NCBI GenBank assembly: GCA_032358255.1
Contig: JAULBX010027041.1
Coordinates: forward strand, 1-40,989
Source of the DNA: Heterotrichella gracilis
Lineage: Eukaryota; Sar; Xanthophyceae; Tribonematales; Xanthonemataceae
DNA length: 40,989 nt
Direction: 5' to 3'
The notes beneath the pieces were generated by a model. The model was not told the origin of the DNA. It was given only the letters and a program-made list of their open reading frames with translations, and did no database searches. Shown in pieces: positions 1 through 11,375 of this stretch (the stretch's first letter is position 1; the number at the start of each line of letters is the position of its first letter). A program made the position numbers and the translations under genes.

Positions 1-4
1 GAGC

Positions 5-75
5 TGCGTGGCGCCGCATGTGCAAGACTGACTGCTAATCTGGCTATTTTGCTGGAATGCATGTAACTAACTAAC
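5..75 (+). repeat. dispersed repeat copy A
   Basis: About 65 bp align at roughly 85% identity (by eye) with 16188-16253. Shared blocks include GTGCAAGACTGA, ATCTGGCTAT and AATGCATGTAAC. The copy may continue beyond the left edge of the window. Both copies carry TGTAA in the same relative position. Confidence 0.6.
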
Positions 76-1239
76 ATTTACTGCATTTTGGCGCATGCCT
101 TACGAACAATGTTGAACAGCGGAATTGTGTGCCACGTTGTGCAATCCCTTGTTGTGTGGCTGAGATTGTCCCCTCAGAGGTGTGCTAGCACGTGTTGTGT
201 GCATGTTTTCCTTTCAAAGTAAAGTAAATTGCTGAGCTCGCTGTTTGCGTTTAGGAATGCTATTGTTACTTTAGATGCGACAATATCATCCCGATGCAGT
301 GTTGGCCCACAGTGTTTCGGAAACACTGTTGGCACGCACGTTGCATGACGCCAACATGCATGTACCAATTTGTGACGTTATCAACCCTCTCAGAAGAGTC
401 ATTAGTAATCAGCCTGGTAATTTGGTAAATGTTAGTAATTATTATTTGGGTAACCCAAGTCACATGTGCACACTAACGCCGTCAGGTGTGGCGCAAAATT
501 GAATAACTTGTGTGAAGTTGGTCACCTGGGTTACGTCTGATTGGTCAGGCTGACACTGTCAGTCACTGGACTGACTCAGGCTGGCTGCAGAATGCGCCAT
601 CCGATGGTCATGAATCATCATCGCATGCCTTGCCGGCTATCGTGACAATAATTAAATGGCATTGTCATCATATTTACGTTGCACTCGCATGATGCTGTTA
701 AGCCAAGACTTATGGGTTGCACTTCAGCAAACATGCATGCAGGAGTTATGTCTAGACCATAATGCATTGTCGTAAAAAACAACGCTGAATTTTATGGTTT
801 CATTAATCGGGGCTCTGCTTAGGTGCTATGCCCTTGTTACCCACGCCATGTTCCACTGGTTGCTGCCCGGCTTGTCTGTGTTTTTCAACATTGCTGGTTG
901 TGGTTTGCCGCCGTGTGTGGGGGCGTTTTGTTCTGTCTTTCTTCTTTGGTCTGCACTGCAAATTGCGTTTACTAGGATGATCCAATGGCTGGGCCTGGCC
1001 ACAAAATAAAGTGTGCATCATGACAAAAGAGTGGGGACCCGGTGGGTAATACAAAAAGGTGGCACCACACCATGTGTGATACAGCAACCATGCTCCAGAC
1101 GAAGGGTAAAGCTATCAAAAAAATTGTACATTACCATCACTCACTGATTCCCACTGCCACACTGAGTAGATGCAACTGCTACCTCGCATTAAATGTGTGC
1201 CCCAGCGGTACCGGTGATGTTGTGGTTGTCACGCATTGA

Positions 1240-1260
1240 ATGGATCTACAGTAGATCCAT
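1240..1260. repeat. perfect inverted repeat, 10-bp stem
   Basis: ATGGATCTAC and its exact reverse complement GTAGATCCAT flank a single central A. The site lies about 460 bp downstream of the TMEM41-like stop codon, in non-coding sequence. It could be a dimeric protein-binding site or chance. Confidence 0.6.
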
Positions 1261-1719
1261 CCCCGTTTGTATTGCTAGAAAGGCTGTCAAACAATCCCCA
1301 TAACTTAGCTTGGAGCCACGAATAGCAGCAACAGCAAGGACCTACTGCTACATTGCCTGTACAGAGGGCAAAAAAATACAATTGTACTGTACACATGCCC
1401 TGGCGAGCCCAAAAATACATATAGAAACCTGTTTGTGGCTAATCGTTGACCCATCCTGGTAAGTACCTCACTTGCCACCCGTGCCCCACAGGCGTGGGGG
1501 CGGCACCTCGAAACACCCTGGCAAAGAGCAAATGTCCAATTTGTCACCTTGCCTCCTACACCCCCTCCCTGCCCCTGACCATAGCATGAAGCCAGGTCCA
1601 CCCCCGCATGCATCCCTTTCAACCTGAAACCTCCACCCAGCTGTGGTATGCAGACTGATGCCGCCAATCCACGCATGCCCCGAAGCTGATCCATGCCCAC
1701 CTCATACCTCCCCCTGCCC

Positions 1720-3805
1720 TCATATCATCTGCGCCTTGATCTTCTCCTGCTGCTCAGCGCGGCGCTTGAAGTACAGCGGCAGCAGGGCAACCATGGCAAC
1801 CATCAGGCCTGCAGGGGAGATGGGCGGGTGCCAGTCAGCAGCAGCATGGCCAACACCTGCCACCACCACTACAGCCACCACCAGTACGGCAACATCATGC
1901 GCCGACATCATGTGCCATGCCGCTGTACGCCGTTGCTGGTAACATGGAACAAACCAATGCACCCCACCCCACCGCACACACCAACGCCCCGTCCACCCAC
2001 CCATTGCCGCCAGTCGCACATCGTACAGGTCCCTCAGCGAGGTCAGCTCACCCAGGCGGCTGCCGGCATGCACAGCCATCAGGTTGTTGGGCAGGCAGCC
2101 AAGGAGGGTGCCTGGGGGGGGAGGGGAAGCAAGGGTCAGGTAGGGAGTGGGGCCCGGAGCAACGTCGCCGGAGCGAGGTAGGTGCAAGCATATAGCAGGC
2201 CATTACTACGACGGGGCTGCAGACCACCCAACTGCAGTCTCCGCTCCACAGACCACCCTCTCCCCCGCAGCCACCAACCATGGTTCCCGGCCCGCCTTTC
2301 CCCCAAACCAAACCACCGCCCCCGCACGCACCGACTGTGAAGTGCAGCAGCGGCACCCCCACAAGCGGCGCCGCCACGCTTATGAAGGTGTTTGGAAGCA
2401 GCGGAGTCACGCGCAGGAACACCACGTAGCTCAGCAGGTGCTGCCGCTGCGCAGCCACCTGCGCCTCAAAGGCCGCCACGCGCGCGGGCCATAGCGCGCG
2501 CACCAGCTGGCGCCCGCACAGGCGCGAGGTGAGGAAGCAGGCGCTGGCGCCAATGGTGCTGATGGCTGCGGGTGGGGGGGCGGGTCGGGTTGTGAGGGGC
2601 GGTGGACCCAGTAGTGCTGCTGTGGACAGGTGCACACACTGCGCCTGGCAGACACGCTAGTAGCCCTGCCCTGCTTGCAAAGCTCAGAGGGTGTACAGGC
2701 AGTCCCCAAGTGGCAGTGCAGAAGTTGTCCCCTTCTCACCCACACACAAATGCTCGCCCTGCGCCTCACTTGACACCAGCCCTCTGCCCCCCTCTCTCCC
2801 CCACTCTGGTACCTCACCTGACACGAGCGCCAGCCCCCTGCCCGGCCCAAACAGCGCCCCTGCCAGCAGGCTGAGCGAGAGCGTGCCCGGAATCGCAAAG
2901 GCCTGCATGCACACGTACACGGCGCAGAAGGAGCACACAACAGACACCTGCGCACAGATGGTGGTGGCGGTAAGGAACCCTGCACCCTTTCCAAGTTGTT
3001 GGCGCGTTGGCAATACCTTAGTGGAGTTGGGTGCGCAGGGCACGGACCAGGTGTGCTGTGTCGGGTGGTGGGGTTATGGCAGACAGGGGAGTGCCAAGCA
3101 AGTAGGCGTGGCTGGTGAGGTATGGGGTAAGGTGAGGTGGTGGTGGATAGGTGGGCAAGTGAGTGTCACGCAGACAGGAGTGCAGGAGTGGTGCCTGTGC
3201 AGGTGGGTGAGGTGTGGTGAGATATGCGGTGGGGTGAAGATGTGCCTCACTGCTACTGACCGGGTAGTGTGACGCGTATGCCAACAGTATGTCCCGCTGT
3301 GCGCTGAGTGTGGCCAGGCTGGGTGGGGGGAAGGAGCGAAGAACGGACAGCTCCTGGGGCTGGGGGGTGAGGGGGGCAAGGGGAAGAGGGGTGAGAAGGT
3401 GGAGAGGGGAGAGCACCGGGCCAGCTTGGCAGCCACTCATGGGGTCAGTCTAGAACCAGACTGTGTGACAGGGCGTTGGGAGTTGGATCCACCCTCAGGG
3501 CAGGCGAGGGTTTGATCAGGTATGTTCGTCTCCCTTAATGACGACGTTCGCAAGACCGCACTCTGTGGTTCAAGTGCCCTGTTGCGTGCAGCAGTTTTCA
3601 TATCGCACCCACAGCCTGTGCATGGGTGCTTGGGGTCAGGTGCTGGGTCCAGCGCAACGGGCCAAACCTTGAATGGAGGCATGTTCAGGAACAGCACCAG
3701 GAACAGGCCGGCGAAGCACAGCGCCAGGGCACCAGCTGACAGCGCAGATCGCCTCGCCTCCCTCCACACACGCAGGGCCTTGCCCTTGTCTGGACCCACT
3801 GCCAT
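1720..3805 (-). CDS. TMEM41B: TMEM41-type VTT-domain (SNARE-associated Golgi) membrane protein
   Basis: This is a polytopic ER/endomembrane protein of the DedA/VTT superfamily; animal TMEM41B acts as a phospholipid scramblase in autophagosome and lipid-droplet biology. Six exons (3805-3668, 3353-3261, 2947-2818, 2565-2332, 2111-2001, 1808-1720) splice in frame to 264 aa. Exon 1 encodes an N-terminal membrane anchor ending in NMPPFK. The family signatures follow: AFAIPG with LLAGALFG, then GASACFLTSRLCGR, FLRVTPLLPN, and a last helix followed by a basic tail (YFKRRAEQQEKIKAQ). Order and length match plant TMEM41 proteins of about 270-290 aa. The ATG at 3805 has A at -3 and G at +4; the in-frame codon further upstream is only GTG. 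It is divergent to the ubiquitin-like gene at 4515. The closely related VMP1 is less likely because the exon order and tail fit TMEM41. Confidence 0.92.
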
Positions 3806-4514
3806 GCTGACAGACACCACAACTGGACGGGGACTATGCGTACGCTGGACAAACCAACTGAAATAGGCGTATAACGAAAGGAAAGCAAACTGAATAACCC
3901 GAATAATCCCTGTTGGGTTTTAAAGACAAGTTGTTTATACTTTATTTAGTTCAGACTGAGTCAAGGCACAGGCGCAGTTCGCAACTATTGTGCGCGTCTA
4001 TCCGTCTGTCGCACCCCTTGCCACGCAGCCCACAAAGGGCGTTCCACGCTGCTCACCTTCGGGGTGAGGACTTTGTGCCAGGTCTCAGGTTGGGCTGCTC
4101 TGTATGAACAATTTGCGCAGCGTCAAAAACATGCAAGTGAACCACACAGGCACTTTTTCAAGTTGACGTGGCAGGTCAAGGGGGACTGTACTGCTCAGCG
4201 AAGACGGGAGGGCAGCGCACTGGCCTGTGCAGAACCATGTCCTAAAGCGACACAGGCATACGTTGGTCCGATCCTATTGACAGAACCATAGCTGCATTGC
4301 TTGACAGACAGCCAAAGTGGAACACAGGTGGGTGCAAAGCAGCTCCGGGTGGAAAGCACTCACTTGGTCCTGGGAAGGGTGATGTGCAAGATACGGTATA
4401 TTGTACGGGCCAGAGCTCCAAAACTATGCTGTAGCGCTTTGCACGCATATATTCTAGGCCGTAGTACAGCCTGCGATCGCAGTGGGTGCTTGGTTCTTCA
4501 GAACCGGTGTTCAC
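3806..4514. promoter_or_regulatory. divergent intergenic region
   Basis: This is about 0.7 kb between two divergently oriented genes and presumably holds both promoters. No convincing TATA box or coding exon is visible. The 5' end of the right-hand gene may extend into it, because the start codon of that gene is uncertain. Confidence 0.4.
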
Positions 4515-6220
4515 ATGTGCATGCATGCCGGTGCCTGCCAGGCCACCTGCCGATGTTGCACGGCCCCCGCTGCAACCATCGAGGCTAAGGCCGCTGATCT
4601 TGATTCCTTTTTGAAACATTATGCACCCAACCTGCAGGCGTATTGGGTGATATTGCAGCGTGGACTGTGCCCTGCTGAGGCGAGGAGGCACCCCTCCATT
4701 GCTGCAGCCAGGGAACAGCCCTCCTACCTGTTCACCTGGCGACAGAACACCTGGCACTCACCCATCAATATGGGTACGTGTATCCAGCCATATGCTGCTG
4801 CCCTTCATAAAACATTACAGCGGTCGACAGGTGCTTACGTGTCCGTATAAGCTGCAGACTGAACCAGTGCCTCTTGGCTGCTGTTGTATCTCAAGCACAC
4901 TTTTCATTTGCAGCTGCCTTTGGTGGGTCCAAGGTGATTGAGGAGCAGGGGAACCAGATAACCATCGTGTTGAAGACCGGAGAAGGGCCAATCGTGGAGT
5001 GCTGTACTGTCAGGTGCGCTGCTGAACTGTAGCCACCACTGGCAGGCAGCACACACATGCTGAAGGGTACACAGCCTGCCGCATCACCAGTAACCAGCTC
5101 AAGCGGGTGGCATGGAAACAAAGTTCCATCAGCACATCAATTTTTACACTAGCGGGCACACCGTACCATGCAATTCCCCTGCTTGCCACCACCCGCACCT
5201 ACACACCTGCAGCACCAACGGTTACCGGGTGCTGGCCATGTATCTGTATCCCCACACCCCTCCCTTGCAGGCTCAAGTACAGCGCCACCATTCTCCAGCT
5301 GCGCGCCGCTGTTGAGAAGGAGCTGCACGTGCCCGCAGACAAGCAGCTGCTGTTCCTGCGCGGCAAGGAGCTGGTGCAGCCGAGGGACGACGCGCGCACC
5401 CTGGAGCAGCTGTGCATGCACACTGGCTTCTCACTGCACTGCTACGACAAGGTGGGGTGGGGGAAGGGGAGGGTGGGGTGGCTGGTGGTGGCACCATCAC
5501 CATGGCACCTGCGCAGGAGGAAGGTGGTGCAGTGCAGGTGGCTGGCAGTGCATTGCAACTCATAACTCATAACATGGCTCAGAGGCACACATGTCTTTTT
5601 ACTTCCTCCCCCCTGATTATGTGCCCTGTGTGCTCGCAGCGCGAGGACCCCATCCACTTCTGGCCGCCAGTGAAGCAGACTGAGGAGGGGCTGGAGTGGA
5701 TGCGGGGGAAGGAGGTGGGTGCAGGGAGGGGGTGCGCATGGTGGGAGTGAGGGGTGGGGTCCAGTCAGCACATGGGATGGGCATCGTAGGGTTAAACCCT
5801 GTGGAATTCTGTGTGATTGTGTGCAACATCACTGTCTGTACAGCGCCTGCACCCGCGTAACACTCCAATGCAGTTGGCACCCAGGGGCCATGGCATGGGG
5901 AGCTGGTATTTCACTGGCAGCACTACATGCCCAGCATTTGTGTGAATGAAAATGGGTGGAGCCCTGCGCTGCCCACCACCTGCAAGTGCAATTAACCACC
6001 TCCACTGCATCCCTTCAGGATCATAGTAACTGGGCCAAGCAATGCATTGTCAAACTTTGAGCCATACGAGGAGGGGTTCTGCGCATGCGCTGACCCCTTG
6101 TGGTGCACCAGGTGGAGGGGTTCTGTGCTCATTCTCCTCCCCCACGTGCAGGCCCTAGACTACCTCCAGGCCAAGGAGGACGAGGAGGACAGGGCGGCGG
6201 GGCTGGACGTCACACGCTGA
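4515..6220 (+). CDS. ubiquitin-like fold protein of unknown function
   Basis: Five exons (4515-4773, 4914-5013, 5271-5451, 5640-5714, 6152-6220) join in frame to about 227 aa. The centre (roughly residues 97-180) reads as a ubiquitin-like beta-grasp: a first strand ITIVLKTGEGP, an amphipathic helix (ATILQLRAAVEKEL), then KQLLFLRGKEL and a final FSLHCYDK strand. A short segment with HFWPP follows, and the protein ends in a charged coiled-coil-like tail (LDYLQAKEDEEDR). There is no C-terminal GG, so it is a domain protein, not a conjugated modifier. I do not recognise the family. The start is uncertain: ATGs at 4515 and 4521 have poor context and an earlier exon may be missing. The donor GTACGT at 4774 and the phase match to the next exon support the first exon shown. 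It could be a tubulin-cofactor-like or other UBL adaptor, but nothing proves it. Confidence 0.6.
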
Positions 6221-7038
6221 CACGTGTGTGCAGGCATGACCACAGCGGCAGGCAGGCATGGCCTCAGCTCTTGCTCCGCACTGACAGGGGGGGCCCTAGC
6301 GAGTGGACGGACCTGATCCCAGCCAGGATCCTTGGCGCTGGAAGGCCAGTACTGCCACATGGAGCTTCTCATTGAGATGCGCTTCATGCTAAGTAGTTAA
6401 AGATTTGATGCACGGCAGGCCACGTAGGCCTTGGCACTAGTGCCGCTCCAGCTGGATCCATTCATGTACATCTCAAATAAGTTATAGTCATGCCACACTG
6501 GCGCTTCAGCGGCCTGGCCGCCGGTCACTGGTTATATGACAATTGTTGATAATGCATTGATGGATTATCATGCTGCATGATTATTAACAGCGTTAGATTT
6601 TACAGGGTCTGCATTGCGCACTGCGTGCATCAACACTGTTGTTGTGAACATGGAGGCACATCAGGCAAATCACCATGATGGCATAAATGCTATTGCCAGC
6701 TACCGATCAACATCTTCAGAGGGTAGTATTCGAACCACATTGATAGTTGGATCTGCGCACGTTAACATCCGATGATGCCGTGCAGAACTCACTGAATTAA
6801 GGCATGCAACGGCCTTGATGCATTGCCCAGTGTTAACCCGCCGGCATGCATCCGTATGGCCCTGTCATCATGATTGCACTCAGTGACCCAGTTCTCCCAA
6901 AATAACAAAGTCTTGAGTGGAAAAAGAAACAACAATCATACAGTGTACTTCATTAATTGACTCATAATTTACTGCCCCAGCGTATCACCCAGAGCGCTCC
7001 CCCCCTCTCCCCACACACCTCTTCCCATTCCCTGGGTC
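6221..7038. other. convergent intergenic region
   Basis: No gene was seen. The stretch is AT-richer than its flanks and lies between the 3' ends of the ubiquitin-like gene and the agmatine deiminase gene. A minus-strand TGTAA at 6604-6600 is a possible poly(A) signal for the latter. Confidence 0.45.
6600..6604 (-). promoter_or_regulatory. putative TGTAA poly(A) signal
   Basis: TGTAA on the minus strand, about 435 nt downstream of the agmatine deiminase stop. TGTAA is the common poly(A) signal of green algae. A single pentamer is weak evidence. Confidence 0.3.
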
Positions 7039-10004
7039 TCACAGCGCTGGTGGTAGCGCCTCTCCCTTGGGTCTGTGCATTGTGAGGCAGTGCATACCGC
7101 CTCCCCCCAGCACGATGTCCTTGCCCGGCACCTGCACCACCTTCACCGATGGGCCGTATGCCTCCTGGACCACAGCACGCGCCCTGCGCAGCATGGGGCA
7201 AGTTGCTTACAAGAGCCTGCGATGATCACAAGGCCACACCGTCATTGCATTTGACCCTGGTGGGCACATTATGGCTTGGCATGTCAACGAGCAAAATCAG
7301 GATGCTAATGGCTAGGGTCGATTTGTTTGAATGGCCTGGCCAGTGGCTTGGCTTGGTATTTGTGGGCTGGCCCTTGCCATGCCTGAATGATTCACTTTGG
7401 AGCTTTGGAGGGGGCCTCGGGACCAGTGATTATCATATTCACAATAATTCATGCAAACCAATGCTGCTGCAACTTGCCAGGGGTGGTGAAGCCCACACCA
7501 CAGTGCCTGCAGGGTGAATACCTGCCTAAAGGACTGGCCCGCCGTCACCAACAAAGCAACATACATTCAATGGACCCATGATTGGGGCATTACACAGCCT
7601 TCCCTCTCACAGGCAGCCTGAGGGCGCATGCACACTCCGCCCCTACCCCCCACCAGCGCACATGTCTTACGTGGCACCCCGCCTCACCTCTCATCCACCG
7701 CCGCATCCCCAAATTTGGGCATGACCACCCCGCCATTCACCCGCACAAAGTTCATGTAGCTTGCCGGCAGCCTGTCCCCCGCCTTGCGCTTCTTCACATC
7801 CACAGCAGCCTCCTCGCTGGGCTGCATGACCATGGCGGTGGGCAGGGGCACCTTGACCACGCGCAGGGAGCGGCCACGCGCGTCGGGGGTGGAGGTCAGC
7901 ACCTGGAGTGCTGCCAGGGAGGAGGCGTACTGCGGTGGGTGGGGAAGGTGTGAGGGGGGCCATTGGGTTGCTGGGTGGGGAGGTGTTTGTGAGGGCAGGG
8001 CACCCATGGCACCTCACACAGGTGACACAAGTACCACAGGGTATGCCATGTTGCATGGGCGGCGCGCTGGTTCTGCATGGGCGGAGCGCCTGCCCTATCC
8101 CATACTCATGCCCCAACAGGCTTGGCCCTTAGGGCTACTAGTACCAGTGTCCATGGCAACGTGGGACCAGCAACGGATGCATGGTGCAGGCACAGGGTAT
8201 CCAGGCTACGCGTGGTTGCTACGCCACTTCATTCATGCCTTTGGCATTTTTCTTCTTTTCTTCTATTCTCACATCTTCCTGTCACTACCATGCTTGTCTG
8301 CCTTCTTCCGGTTCCCCCCACACAACCCACCTGTGGGTCATCCTCCTCATCCGGCCACGCCAGCAGCACCACCCCTGGCCGCACCCACGCCACCAGGTTG
8401 TCCACATGGTAGTTGATTACGTGGTCCCCATGCAGGCCCAGGGGCAGCCAGATGACGGTGGTCACCCCCAGGCGGTGCCGCAGCTCCGCCTCGATGTCGG
8501 CGCGGGTCATGCTAGGGTTGCGGTTAGGGTTGAGCAAGCAGGGCTCCAGGGTCACCAGGGTCCTGGTGTGAGGGTGGGTAAGTTGGGCAGGCGGTGGTGG
8601 GAATGTGGGGCCATTGCTGTGGATGCTGGTGTGGTGGTGTGGAAGGTTGGCCTGTGGCAATGCAGTGATACAGCACCAGCTGGCAATGGCGTGCACACCA
8701 CCCTCCTCAACCTTGCCCAGGTCCCCCGCCTCATGGTGCCACACAACCGGTGGTCAGTCCATCACAAGTGAAGCAAGCAATGCAGTGCCTGCCATCAGCA
8801 GCAACGTACCCTTCCCCATCCGTGTGCACACTTCCCCCCTCCAACACCATCTGCGTGACCCAGCGCGCCACCCCCTCCCGCTCACACACCCGCCGCGCCA
8901 CCTCCTGGTCCGCCATCACCGCCAGTGGGGTGTACAGCTTGCCGTAGCGGTACCACCCATCTGCCCGCTGCTCCCCGCCGTATATATTGAACTGGAAATC
9001 CACCCCGGCCACCTGGCCTTGCTGGTTGGCAACAAACTGCGTGGTGGCATGGGGATGGCCTTGCTGCGAGGCATTACGCACTGGGAGCATAATGCACAAA
9101 TGCACTGTTTGAGTGTGTGCAGGACAGCGTGCACATGTATTGGCGGGGTGCTTGCAGTGGGGGTGGTGCATGTGGCCAAGGTGTGCGTGGTGGACAGAGC
9201 CTTTGAGTACATTGCAAGGTGTGCAATTTTTGCTGCCGTGATGGGACCTGGCGGGGGCTGTGCAATGATGTTGGGCAGTGCATAGCAGGCGCTGGGCTGG
9301 TCATGCAGGCCAGGCAGGCAACTCACCAAGGGAGACGTGTCACGAATGTATGGGGTGTCAAATTCCATGACAACCACCTCCACGTTGTCTGCCCCTGACA
9401 GCAGGGCGTGTGCGGCATCGGCCTGCACCACACTTGAGTGGTCAGTCACATGGGTGGCGAGGTGCAAGGGTGGGTGGCCAAGCGATCTGGTGCGCGGTTG
9501 TCAGCCACGCGGCTGCAGCTCACCACTTGTCTGTGGGGGCATGGCAGGACCCTGCTGATGCCTTAATAAATGCACAGTACACACACAAGAGGTAATTGAG
9601 CTGTGCGAGCATGGCAGCAAACCCAGCGCTTTGTGCTCTGAGGCACTTTATAAATTGCTGCAACGTGGCACTCTCTGTTGGCAGTGCGATCCCGCGCCCC
9701 TTCCCCTCACCAGCTGTGGCGTCACCAGCACCTTGACAGGCTGGAAGGAAGCCATGGCACGCACCGCCTGCGCTACTGCAGCCTGGGCGCCACGGCACTC
9801 GTTGGGCCACCTGCAGGAAGGCGTGGGCGAGAGGGGGGATTGGACAGTGGGGGGGGAGGATAACCAGCCCACGCTCGAGTTAAGTGCACGAGCATGAGGG
9901 TCTCAGTCAGCTGTGAAAGCAACGCACGGCAGCTGTGTGATTCTGCAGAAGTGGCCAAGTGGGTGGTAGTGAGGTAGGTGTAGGGCCCACGAGGTGGCAA
10001 GTAC

Positions 10005-10053
<49 letters not shown>

Positions 10054-10163
10054 CTCCCTCACCAGTCAGTGCGGTTCGGGAAGCCTATGTATATATGCTC
10101 CTGGAGCTCGAACTCGGCCACCCACCGCCAGCCTGAGGAGGGCTGCTCTGCGGGGGTTGCCAT
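7039..10163 (-). CDS. AIH: agmatine deiminase (agmatine iminohydrolase)
   Basis: It hydrolyses agmatine to N-carbamoylputrescine and ammonia in the arginine-decarboxylase route to putrescine. Seven exons (10163-10063, 9810-9711, 9422-9327, 9036-8810, 8562-8331, 7929-7688, 7183-7039) give 380 aa, very near the plant enzyme. Family motifs run in order: RDTSP (94-98, usually RDTGP), VDFQFN (111-116), LEGGS (164-168), LLNPNRNPSMT, GDHVINYHVDN with the catalytic His/Asp pair (H227, D229), and the C-terminal GGGGMHC with the nucleophilic Cys365. The last exon is short (48 codons with stop) but carries that Cys. The N-terminal substrate-pocket region is unusual: GFPNRTDWWPNE instead of the common WPERPDNWR. 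No transit peptide is evident, so it is probably cytosolic. Intron 1 contains (TG)20 just after the donor. Identity is secure; the N-terminal junction is slightly less so. Confidence 0.93.
10013..10052. repeat. (CA)20 microsatellite in AIH intron 1
   Basis: Forty bases of uninterrupted CA on the plus strand, which is (TG)20 in the sense of the agmatine deiminase gene. It begins 11 nt inside the intron, directly after the GTGAGG donor at 10062. Confidence 0.98.
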
Positions 10164-11375
10164 GCTGTTTGTGTGGTCGGGGGTGGGGGTGGAGAATGGT
10201 ACAGATGGCGCCAAGTCACGTGGGGCCAGCACCCTACGAAACGTACTACCTGATCAGCAGGTCTCTCCTGTTGTGGTCTTGACGCAAACTGATACCCTGC
10301 AAGACACCTAACTCAGAGTTTGCCGGAGACCACAAGGATCATGGTTTGCAAATGACGTAAACTGGGGTCGAATGTGTTTTTGTGGCACTCCATGTATGCA
10401 CTGAACTTGATACACAACACAAAATAACACGAATGTACAAACACATGCTAGCGGCCCAGCGGGACGTCTGCACACCAGGGGTAGCTAGGCAAAGTTTCCA
10501 GCGCGCCTCAAATTCGGTCACCTACGTTTGGCCAGGACGCCTACAAGGCTGAGCAGTCAATGCAGCCAGCAGCTGCGAATGTAGCAAATTGATCAAAGGG
10601 AAGCACCAGTCTCAAGCTCTGCTGTGTTTATATAAAAATACTCGAGGCAGGTTTTGCATGCATGCATGTGGCCCACCGTCCGCTCACGGCGGGACCACCT
10701 TCAACTAATCTGATACAGATAAGCAAAGACCTAACTACTTCAGCCTTAAGCGAAACACTATGTTTTGCAAATAGCTCTTTCGTACTCGTGGTGCACACAT
10801 GGTCCCTTTCACGTAGCCGCGTGTGCCCCAAGTTGCCTGTGCCACCCATCCCACACACACGACAGCTGCCACCTCGGTACGCAGGACTTGCATAGTGCTG
10901 CCAGTGCCTGTGCTCGACAACTTACCGCAGTACCTGCCGTCTTACTACTTTAGGCGATATTGACGTCCGTGTGCTGTGAAGCGTCCCAGTGCACTAGTGT
11001 GTGCACATGTGTCTAGCTGGCTTGGGTGTGCATGCACTCACCCCAACCTCAACTCCGCGTGAACTTCTTGCTAGCTTAACACATAAACCCTTGCATAAAA
11101 ACCCCATTTTGTTACGTTTTTTGGCTTGGCTTCGGTGTAGCACTGAGACCATGCACCTTCCACCTCCACTGCCCACCGCCCCAACTTCCCTCCACCAACC
11201 TGCTGGTAGTAGTGCAACAAAATCGTGAAGCAGGTTAACCAGTACTTCTAGCAGGCTCGAAGTTAAGGGGCATCCCTCTCACTCCGCCCTCGGTGTTCCC
11301 CTGCAGGCAACCCCAGCACCCTCACCAGCCCTCTGCACCCTAGCCTAGGGTGTGGGGCTGTGCCCCAGCGCCGCC
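10164..11375. promoter_or_regulatory. divergent intergenic region
   Basis: About 1.2 kb between the agmatine deiminase (-) and MATE (+) genes. No coding exon was recognised. A run of the palindrome GCATGC/CATGCATG lies near 10656-10670. It presumably contains both promoters and 5' UTRs, but no defined box can be named. Confidence 0.4.

Larger units (their letters stand above)
1..1719. other. gene-poor flank
   Basis: No supported coding exon was found. The stretch is AT-richer than the genes to its right. It holds one copy of a repeat shared with an RPB8 intron (1-75) and a perfect 10-bp inverted repeat (1240-1260). It may include 3' UTR of a gene lying left of the window, since a TGTAA (62-66) sits in the repeat copy. 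Confidence 0.5.

Noticed and set aside
794-1009. ATG-started 71-codon hydrophobic plus-strand ORF
   Set aside because: No recognisable family, isolated in a gene-poor AT-richer flank, and hydrophobicity arises easily from T-rich sequence.
1305-1700. 131-codon minus-strand ORF just past the TMEM41 stop
   Set aside because: Odd composition, no motif, and lies where 3' UTR is expected.
6700-6745. TTCGAACC resembling a tRNA T-loop
   Set aside because: No acceptor or anticodon stems can be formed around it; no tRNA is present.
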